A stretch of DNA of 48,918 nt from Clostridium bowmanii (GTDB lineage: Bacteria > Bacillota > Clostridia > Clostridiales > Clostridiaceae), in contig NZ_JAHLDL010000036.1 in the NCBI RefSeq assembly GCF_018861315.1, forward strand, positions 1-48,918, given 5' to 3'. The notes beneath the pieces were generated by a model, which made no database searches, had not been told where the DNA came from, and saw only the letters and a list, made by a program, of their open reading frames with translations. The position numbers and the translations under genes were made by a program. This document shows positions 42,765-48,918 of the stretch, piece after piece (position 1 is the first letter of the stretch; each line of letters starts with the position of its first letter).

Positions 42765-44087
42765 TTATTTAAAAAAGCTATCTATACTTTCTATCATATA
42801 GTCTAATTTTTCCTTTGTTATACCTGGATAAACTCCCAGGAAAAATGTTCTATAAAGAACACCATCTGTATATTTTAAATTTCCTGATATTCTGTAATTT
42901 ATATCCTTGTACCCTGGTTGTTTTAAAATATTTCCAGCAAATAGCATTCTTGTTTCTATAAGCTTTGTTTCAAGATAAGTAACAAAATCCTTTTTAGAAA
43001 ACCTTGCAGTTTCTCTTATTGTGATTGGTATTGCAAACCAAGATGGTTCAGCTTTAGGCAGCGCTCTTGGCAAAACAAACACATCTTCATGTTTTTTAAA
43101 ACATTCATATAATCTTGTGAAATTATTTTTCCTTGCCTTTGAAAACTCCGGAAGTTTTTTTAGTTGCTGGGTTCCCATTGCACATTGCATATCTAATGGT
43201 TTTAAATTATATCCTATATTGCTAAAAACATATTTGTGATCATACCCATCTGGCAGACCCTCGAATTTAAAATCAAATCTATGGCCACAGGCACCATTAC
43301 CACTTGCTTCACCAGTTTGACAAAAACATGCCTTTCCCCAATCTCTTATAGAAAGTGCCGCTCTGTATAACTCTTGTGAATTTGTGCATATTGCTCCGCC
43401 TTCACCCATGGTAATATGATGAGCTGCATAAAAACTGAACGTTGAGAAATCTCCAAAGGTTCCACAAGGCTTTCCATCATAGATTGAATCTAGTGCATCA
43501 CAAGTATCTTCCACTACATATAAGTTATGCCTTCTTGCTATATCCATTATCTTATCCATCTCAGCAGGATTACCTAAAGTATGAGCAAAAATTATAGCTC
43601 TTGTTTTGCCAGTTATTGCACTTTCTATTTTTGAAGCATCAATATTATATGTGTCTTCTTCTATATCAACAAATATAGGAATTAACCCATTTTGAATTAT
43701 TGGATTTAGTGTTGTTGGGAAAGCCATTGCAGTAGTTATTACTTCATCCCCAGGCTTCATTGGATTTTTTATTGTTTTGCAGCAGAGTGCAGAAACTGCA
43801 ATTAAATTAGACGATGAACCTGAATTTGTTACTAAACATTGCTTTATTCCAAGATATCTAGAAAAGTTATCGCAAAATTCTCTGCCTTTAGCCCCTAGTG
43901 TAAGCCAAAAATCTAATGCTGAATCTACAACCGCTATCATTTCATTCTCATCGAATACGCGACCTGCATAATTTACTTTTGTTTGTCCCGGTATGAAACT
44001 TTTATTTTCTTCGCGAAGCTTATATAGTTCTTTTACACTGCCCAAAATTTCATTTCTTATTGCCTTTTCATCTTTGATATTTGCCAC
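42765..44087 (-). CDS. rfbH: CDP-4-keto-6-deoxyglucose 3-dehydrase (E1)
   Basis: This 440-residue pyridoxamine-phosphate and iron-sulphur enzyme removes the C3 hydroxyl of CDP-4-keto-6-deoxyglucose (first half of 3,6-dideoxyhexose formation). It has the DegT/StrS fold. The usual PLP lysine is replaced by His in SFYAAHHITMGEGG (about 223), the defining trait of E1. Cysteines Cys196, Cys254, Cys256 and Cys267 follow the E1 cluster pattern C-X57-C-X1-C, with X10 rather than X7 before the last. The start is uncertain: GTG at 44085-44087 matches homologue length but directly abuts AGGGGG, and a TTG at 44114 overlapping the previous gene is the alternative. It is last gene of the rfb operon. The reductase partner E3 is not in the window. 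Confidence 0.92.
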   Translation of the reverse strand: MANIKDEKAIRNEILGSVKELYKLREENKSFIPGQTKVNYAGRVFDENEMIAVVDSALDFWLTLGAKGREFCDNFSRYLGIKQCLVTNSGSSSNLIAVSALCCKTIKNPMKPGDEVITTAMAFPTTLNPIIQNGLIPIFVDIEEDTYNIDASKIESAITGKTRAIIFAHTLGNPAEMDKIMDIARRHNLYVVEDTCDALDSIYDGKPCGTFGDFSTFSFYAAHHITMGEGGAICTNSQELYRAALSIRDWGKACFCQTGEASGNGACGHRFDFKFEGLPDGYDHKYVFSNIGYNLKPLDMQCAMGTQQLKKLPEFSKARKNNFTRLYECFKKHEDVFVLPRALPKAEPSWFAIPITIRETARFSKKDFVTYLETKLIETRMLFAGNILKQPGYKDINYRISGNLKYTDGVLYRTFFLGVYPGITKEKLDYMIESIDSFFK

Positions 44088-44094
44088 CCCCCTA

Positions 44095-45855
44095 TTAAGA
44101 CTTATACATATCAATTATCATGTTTTCTTCTAGTTCCTTTCTATCCAAAAGAGGTTCTTGGTCTTCTATTGGCCTCCCCATACCCAATTTGGGAGTTACA
44201 TAAGTTATACTTTTAAGTTCTACCTCAATAACATAGCTTTCATCATCATTTAACTTTTCCTTTAATTGATTCATCTGACTTTCATCACTTACCTTAAATG
44301 ATTTAATACCATAAGCCTCACTTATTTTTGCAAAATTAGGAGCAGAATATCCATCTATAGTTCCATAATAATTTGACTGAAAATACATTTCTTGAAAATG
44401 TCTAATCATACCTAATGCATTATTGTTCATTATAATGATTTTTATAGGTATTTTTTCCCGGGCTATAGTTTGTAGTTCTTGAATATTCATTTGAATGCCA
44501 CCATCACCTGTAATTGCAACTATTTTAGAATTAGATCTAGCATAAAAGGCTCCTATAGCTGATGGTAGCCCAAACCCCATTGCTCCCATTCCACCTGCGT
44601 TTAATAATCTTTGATTTTTTTTCAGCTTAAGTGACTGAGATGCCCAAATCTGGTTTTGACCTATATCTAAACATACTATAGAATTTGGATGTAGCATTTC
44701 ACTTATTTTATTCATGAAATCATTAGGGTCTATTTCGTTTATATTCTTATGAGATTGAAATGACGGGTACATTTTTTTATAATTGTTTATTTTGCATATC
44801 CAAGAACTAAAATCAAATTTATAATGGCAATCTTTTAAACTTTGATTTAAATTATCAATAAATAAATCTAAATCACACTCTATACTTAAATCTTCTTTAA
44901 TCTTAATATTAAGCTCATTTCTATCTATATCTACATGAACTATTTTAGCTTCTCTAGCAAAACTATCAGTTATAGAACTTGTCTGCCTTGTTGTTAGTCT
45001 CGAACCTAGTACTATTAGTAAATCACAATTAGCCACTGCCAAATTTGAATACCTAGTTCCATAAGCGCCCATATAACCAACATAACATTTGTGCTCATTA
45101 TTTACGCTGTCTATTCCCATTAACGTGCTTACTACAGGAATACCCGTAAGTTCTATAAGTTTTTCTAGTTTTTCCTCTGCCTTTGCAAGCCTAATGCCTC
45201 CACCCGCCAGTATCACAGGCCTTTTGCTCTTTTTTATTAACTCTATTAAGCTTTGAACATCTTCTATATTTACCTCAATCTGTATTTTTCTTTTGTATTC
45301 TTCGCAGTCATAAAAACCTACTAGATCATCTGGATTAATTTCTGCCCTTTGCACGTTCATAGGCAAATCTATTAAAACAGGTCCAGGTCTACCAGATTTT
45401 GCAATATAAAATGCCTTTTCTAAAAAATATTTTATTCGTTCCGCCTCTGTAATCATAATTGCATACTTAGTTATAGGTTTTACTATACTTACTATATCCG
45501 TTTCCTGAAATCCTTCTTGTCTTATTTCCTTATTACGTTTGTATTCGTAGGTATTAACTTGACCTGTTATATACAAACAAGGAATGGAGTCAAAATATGC
45601 ACTCCCTATTCCTGTTATTAGATTTGTTGCTCCTGGTCCACTAGTAGCTGTGCATACTCCTATATTTCCACTAACTCTTGCATAACCTTCCGCTGCAAAA
45701 GCTGAGGCCTGCTCATGGTGATTTGATATGAATTTAATTCCCTCTATTTTATATATTGAATCAACAAAATGCGTTACAGCTCCACCTTGATAGCCAAACA
45801 CTGTTGTAACTCCATTATCCTTTAGAAAAGTTGCCACATAATCTGATAGCTTCAT
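44095..45855 (-). CDS. Thiamine-diphosphate enzyme, YerE/acetolactate synthase-like
   Basis: This 586-residue enzyme of the IlvB-type family has the catalytic Glu near 48 in SNHHEQASAFAAEGYARVSG. The central FAD-type domain has AGGGIRLAKA and VLGSRLTTRQ. The TPP and metal motif is GDGGIQMNIQELQTIAREKI followed by NNNALGMIRH. It could be an acetolactate synthase, but no small subunit or ilv gene is near. Its place between sugar reductase and rfbH, directly in a CDP-sugar operon, matches YerE of yersiniose A synthesis. YerE transfers a two-carbon acetyl unit from pyruvate to C4 of CDP-3,6-dideoxy-4-ketohexose. The ATG at 45853-45855 follows GGTGAT by eight bases; a GTG at 45867 is rejected. This assignment is from context. 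Confidence 0.85.
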   Translation of the reverse strand: MKLSDYVATFLKDNGVTTVFGYQGGAVTHFVDSIYKIEGIKFISNHHEQASAFAAEGYARVSGNIGVCTATSGPGATNLITGIGSAYFDSIPCLYITGQVNTYEYKRNKEIRQEGFQETDIVSIVKPITKYAIMITEAERIKYFLEKAFYIAKSGRPGPVLIDLPMNVQRAEINPDDLVGFYDCEEYKRKIQIEVNIEDVQSLIELIKKSKRPVILAGGGIRLAKAEEKLEKLIELTGIPVVSTLMGIDSVNNEHKCYVGYMGAYGTRYSNLAVANCDLLIVLGSRLTTRQTSSITDSFAREAKIVHVDIDRNELNIKIKEDLSIECDLDLFIDNLNQSLKDCHYKFDFSSWICKINNYKKMYPSFQSHKNINEIDPNDFMNKISEMLHPNSIVCLDIGQNQIWASQSLKLKKNQRLLNAGGMGAMGFGLPSAIGAFYARSNSKIVAITGDGGIQMNIQELQTIAREKIPIKIIIMNNNALGMIRHFQEMYFQSNYYGTIDGYSAPNFAKISEAYGIKSFKVSDESQMNQLKEKLNDDESYVIEVELKSITYVTPKLGMGRPIEDQEPLLDRKELEENMIIDMYKS

Positions 45856-45867
45856 TTTACTTATCAC

Positions 45868-46806
45868 CTACCTATAAAATTCCAGATTATTTCTAAACCA
45901 ATTTATTGTTTTATTTATACCCTCGCCTATTTCCACCTTTGGCTTCCAGTTTAGTTTTTCATAGACTTTTTTATTATCACTAACCCACATAGCTGGCTCA
46001 TACTGCCTCTCTAAATTGTTTGTCCAATGGATTATATTTCCTTTCCCAATTAAACTCACTATATTATTTGCAATGTCTTCAATTGTATATTGTATTCCAT
46101 TTCCAATATTAAATATCTCTCCTTGTGAGTTTTCAAGCCTGCTAACAGCTAAATAAGCTTCAACTACATCATCTATAAATATAAAGTCTCTCATGGAATG
46201 CTTTTGTGATAATTTGATCTCTTGTTCTCTAAGGCAGGCGGTAATAACTGTAGGAATTAATCTCGTTTTAGCATCATAATATCCATAGGGTGAAAATAAC
46301 CTAAGAGTTACCATTGGTATTTTATTCATGCTTGCATAGGTACTGCATAAGATTGTCGCCGCTGCCTTACTTGCCCCATACATGTTATTAGGTTCAACTT
46401 TCATGTCTTCGCTCATTGGCTCAAATTTTTCTCCATATTCAGAGGAGCTACTAGTATTTACAAACATTTCAATACCTTTTTTAGAGAATTCTCTAAATAT
46501 ATTCCAAGTTGCAATCACATTAGTATTTATTACCTCCTCTAATTTACTTTGGTAATAATACCCACCATAAGTTGCTAAATGAAATACTTGATCTATACTT
46601 ATAGTGCTAGCGAGTTTTGCTATTTTTTGACTATCTAGTAAATCTATATTGTGAATTTCTAAATGCTTTATTATATCTTGAAGTCTCCATAAATTAGTGG
46701 TATCTCTTGTTATAATATGAATCTTATAATTCTCTGATAGTAGTCTTCTAACCAAACAAGAACCTACAAAACCACTAGCGCCTGTTATTAATACTTTTTT
46801 ACACAT
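45868..46806 (-). CDS. NAD-dependent epimerase/dehydratase, likely CDP-sugar reductase (YerF-like)
   Basis: This 312-residue extended SDR has VLITGASGFVGSCLVRRLL for cofactor binding, FHLATYGGY and the catalytic NMYGASKAAAT tyrosine-lysine pair, with substrate loops RLFSPYGYYDAKTRLIP and MRDFIFIDDVV. In 3,6-dideoxyhexose operons this position is taken by CDP-abequose or paratose synthases (RfbJ/RfbS) or, in yersiniose operons, by YerF, which reduces the acetyl carbonyl added by YerE. The neighbouring YerE-like gene favours the latter. Good ribosome binding site GAGGT before the ATG. It follows rfbG by 12 bases and precedes the TPP enzyme by 12. Confidence 0.85.
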   Translation of the reverse strand: MCKKVLITGASGFVGSCLVRRLLSENYKIHIITRDTTNLWRLQDIIKHLEIHNIDLLDSQKIAKLASTISIDQVFHLATYGGYYYQSKLEEVINTNVIATWNIFREFSKKGIEMFVNTSSSSEYGEKFEPMSEDMKVEPNNMYGASKAAATILCSTYASMNKIPMVTLRLFSPYGYYDAKTRLIPTVITACLREQEIKLSQKHSMRDFIFIDDVVEAYLAVSRLENSQGEIFNIGNGIQYTIEDIANNIVSLIGKGNIIHWTNNLERQYEPAMWVSDNKKVYEKLNWKPKVEIGEGINKTINWFRNNLEFYR

Positions 46807-46818
46807 ATCAATTACCTC

Positions 46819-47910
46819 TTATATCTCTATTTTGCAATAACTTTCTATTTGACTTATGCATAGATCATATGTGTCCTTATTTTTAAAATTTTTATACCAA
46901 TCTACTGTGAGTTTTAATGCTTGTTCTATATTAAATTTTGGCGACCAATTTAGATAGGTTTTAGCCTTGGTACAATCAAGTATTAACAAATTTGCTTCGT
47001 GGGGAGCATTTTCAACTGAATTATCTATACATTTTCCATATCCCCATTCAGCAATGATTCTGTCTACAACACTTGATACGGTAACTATAGACTCACTACT
47101 TGGTCCAAAGTTCCAACCACTACAATAACTCACACCATCCTCAAACATTTTAGAAGCAAGCAATAAATATCCGCCTAATGGCTCAATTACATGTTGCCAA
47201 GGTCTAACTGCCCCTTGGTTTCTAATTTTAATATCTTTATTTTTGTTTATTGCTCTTATGCAATCCGGAATTATTCTATCAACAGACCAGTCCCCACCAC
47301 CAATTACGTTTCCTGCACGTACTGTTGCAATAGCTTTACCATGATGATTATAATCTTTAGGATTAATAAAGGAATTTCTATAGGAATCTATAAGGATTTC
47401 AGCACAACCCTTACTAGAACTATATGGGTCATATCCTCCCATTGGGTCATCTTCTCTATACCCCCATATCTGCTCTATATTTTTATAGCACTTATCTGTA
47501 GTTACCATAATAGCAGTCGAAACTATTGCTGAATTTTTAATACATTCCAGCACATTTAAAGTTCCCATTACATTTATTTCATAGGTTTCTATGGGATTTT
47601 CATAGGACCTTTTTACTAGTGCCTGGGCTGCTAAATGAAAAACAATATCTGGCTTATATATATTAAAAACTTCTAAAAGTTTTTTATAATCTCTAATATC
47701 TCCTCGTATATCTATGATTTTATTCTTTAACCCGCTAACAACAAAGTTGTCATCCCCTGTATAGGGGTCTAGTCCATATCCTATAACTATAGCTCCCAAC
47801 TTATGGAGCCAAATTGAAAGCCATGATCCTTTAAAACCTGTGTGTCCAGTAATTAATACTCTCTTATTTTTATAAAAGCCATTGAATAAATCTACTCCCC
47901 GCTTCTCCAT
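46819..47910 (-). CDS. rfbG: CDP-glucose 4,6-dehydratase
   Basis: This 363-residue extended SDR oxidises C4 and removes C6-OH of CDP-glucose. Strong family motifs are seen: VLITGHTGFKGSWLSIWLHK, HLAAQALVKRSYENP, TTDKCYKN, the catalytic tyrosine-lysine in YDPYSSSKGCAE, RAGNVIGGGDWS and RPWQHVIEPLGGYL, all typical of RfbG rather than dTDP or GDP enzymes. The ATG at 47908-47910 stands eight bases after AAAGGAG and overlaps the end of rfbF by 19 bases in another frame, indicating coupled translation. It supplies substrate to RfbH. Confidence 0.95.
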   Translation of the reverse strand: MEKRGVDLFNGFYKNKRVLITGHTGFKGSWLSIWLHKLGAIVIGYGLDPYTGDDNFVVSGLKNKIIDIRGDIRDYKKLLEVFNIYKPDIVFHLAAQALVKRSYENPIETYEINVMGTLNVLECIKNSAIVSTAIMVTTDKCYKNIEQIWGYREDDPMGGYDPYSSSKGCAEILIDSYRNSFINPKDYNHHGKAIATVRAGNVIGGGDWSVDRIIPDCIRAINKNKDIKIRNQGAVRPWQHVIEPLGGYLLLASKMFEDGVSYCSGWNFGPSSESIVTVSSVVDRIIAEWGYGKCIDNSVENAPHEANLLILDCTKAKTYLNWSPKFNIEQALKLTVDWYKNFKNKDTYDLCISQIESYCKIEI

Positions 47911-48662
47911 AGATGCTCTCCTTTGTCCCATAATTTATTTACAGTTTCTACATCTTTGAAGGTATCTATAGCAGTCCAGAAACCATTATGCTCATACATC
48001 GCAAGCTGTTTATCTTTTGCAAGATTTCTTATAGGTTCTTGTTCAAAAAAACAGTCTTCACTCCCCAGATATTTAAATATATCTTTATTAAATACCATAA
48101 ATCCGCCGTTTATTCTATCATTTAAAATAGGCTTCTCTTTAAAGGAATTAACAATTCCATCTTTAACCTCCATAACACCAAAAGTTGAAATGGGATTTAC
48201 ACCGGTAAGTGTTCCAATTTTGCCCTTTTTCCTATGGAATTCTAGGAGTTCTAGGATATTTACGTCACTTAATCCATCTCCGTAGGTAAACATAAATTCC
48301 TTATCATCTATATATTTTTCTACTTGCTTTAGCCTTCCACCGGTCATAGTTTCAATTCCTGTGTTGATAATTGTAATGTTCCAATTTTCTTCTTCCTTTG
48401 TATGATATTCTATTTTTCTGTCGCCATTAAAATGTAGCGTAAAGTCATTATTTCTCCAGTACATATCCATGAAATACTGCTTTATCATTTCTCCCTTATA
48501 TCCAACGCATAAAATAAAATCATTAAATCCATAACTTGAATAACTTTTCATTATATGCCATAAAATCGGTTTACCACCAATCTCAACTAAAGGCTTAGGC
48601 CGATATTCTGTTTCTTCGCGCATACGTGTTCCTTTGCCACCACAAAGTATTACTACTTTCAT
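47892..48662 (-). CDS. rfbF: Glucose-1-phosphate cytidylyltransferase
   Basis: This 256-residue enzyme makes CDP-glucose from CTP and glucose-1-phosphate, the entry step of all CDP-3,6-dideoxyhexoses. The nucleotidyltransferase signature VILCGGKGTRMREETEYRPK is at the N terminus, followed by PLVEIGGKPILWHIM, TIINTGIETMTGGRLK, FMFTYGDGLSDVNI with the metal aspartate, and INGGFMVFNKDIF. Length matches RfbF (about 257). It is the first gene of an operon of five (rfbF, rfbG, reductase, TPP enzyme, rfbH). A perfect sigma-K-like promoter lies 50 bases upstream. Confidence 0.96.
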   Translation of the reverse strand: MKVVILCGGKGTRMREETEYRPKPLVEIGGKPILWHIMKSYSSYGFNDFILCVGYKGEMIKQYFMDMYWRNNDFTLHFNGDRKIEYHTKEEENWNITIINTGIETMTGGRLKQVEKYIDDKEFMFTYGDGLSDVNILELLEFHRKKGKIGTLTGVNPISTFGVMEVKDGIVNSFKEKPILNDRINGGFMVFNKDIFKYLGSEDCFFEQEPIRNLAKDKQLAMYEHNGFWTAIDTFKDVETVNKLWDKGEHLWRSGE

Positions 48663-48711
48663 TAAATTTCACCACCATAATTAATTCTAGAATGTTTTTT
48701 ATATTTCTCTA

Positions 48712-48739
48712 TACCTTATGTACTCTGCAAATAGGAGGT
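48712..48739 (-). promoter_or_regulatory. Candidate sigma-K promoter of the rfb operon
   Basis: AC (complement of 48738-48739), 17 bases, CATAAGGTA (complement of 48712-48720): no mismatch. Confidence 0.55.
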
Positions 48740-48918
48740 GCATAAATATGTGGAAGTTTTTATATAATTTTATTACATAACTATACTCCCTCGCCTAAGT
48801 AATTCACTTTAAGAATATATGTATTAATTTGTAACTTATATTCCGCTGAATGAATTTAGAAACTAATTATTTACTTAAAAGATATTTATTTACAATTATT
48901 TACAAAAAGGAATTTTTA

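Noticed and set aside
44095-45855. TPP enzyme considered as biosynthetic acetolactate synthase (ilvB)
   Set aside because: No ilvN or other branched-chain amino acid gene is near, and it is embedded in a CDP-sugar operon; not fully excluded.

Overview
The window is AT-rich with short intergenic gaps, strong A/G-rich ribosome binding sites and frequent TTG starts. Its gene families (two SPOCS/DUF3794-domain proteins, lipoproteins with lipoboxes, an LplABC-type sugar importer without its own ATPase, a CwlC-like amidase) point to a spore-forming Clostridium sensu stricto chromosome. No rRNA, tRNA or CRISPR array is visible.

Layout. (1) 1-2.7 kb: mobile DNA, consisting of an IS66-type element with a truncated tnpC and a stand-alone REP/IS200-like Y1 transposase. 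(2) 2.8-9.9 kb: a soluble multi-PAS histidine kinase, a lipoprotein with a duplicated domain, a decayed VTC/DUF4956/Cthe_2159-type locus, and a cardiolipin synthase. (3) 10-23.4 kb: four probable spore-surface genes. A Cys-rich DUF11+SPOCS chimera and a SPOCS protein lie downstream of a giant 2692-residue protein with 18 DUF11 repeats, which is transcribed divergently from a second 1135-residue beta-sandwich repeat protein. (4) 23.4-30.1 kb: an MFS transporter with an attenuator-like leader, an LplABC-type importer with a glycosidase remnant, a CwlC-like amidase, and a permease remnant. (5) 30.2-48.7 kb: a glycosylation region. It has six glycosyltransferase genes or domain fusions, a three-gene pathway to UDP-L-FucNAc or UDP-L-QuiNAc, a DNRLRE-type protein with a small paralogous partner, and a five-gene CDP-sugar operon (rfbF, rfbG, a reductase, a YerE-like TPP enzyme, rfbH) that fits a branched 3,6-dideoxyhexose such as yersiniose.

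How it may work together. Sequences matching the sigma-K pattern AC-N16/17-CATAnnnTA stand in front of the giant DUF11 gene, the 98-residue protein/DNRLRE/L-sugar operon, the first TPR glycosyltransferase, the amidase and the rfb operon. One-mismatch versions precede the SPOCS operon and the second repeat protein. The second TPR glycosyltransferase has the same -10 without the -35. The large repeat proteins have no signal peptide or wall anchor, which fits assembly from the mother-cell cytoplasm onto the spore. My main hypothesis is that about half of the window is a late-mother-cell (sigma-K) programme that builds and glycosylates an exosporium or appendage layer and then lyses the mother cell. 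The promoter matches are read directly from the sequence. The sigma-K assignment and the glycoprotein function are inference.
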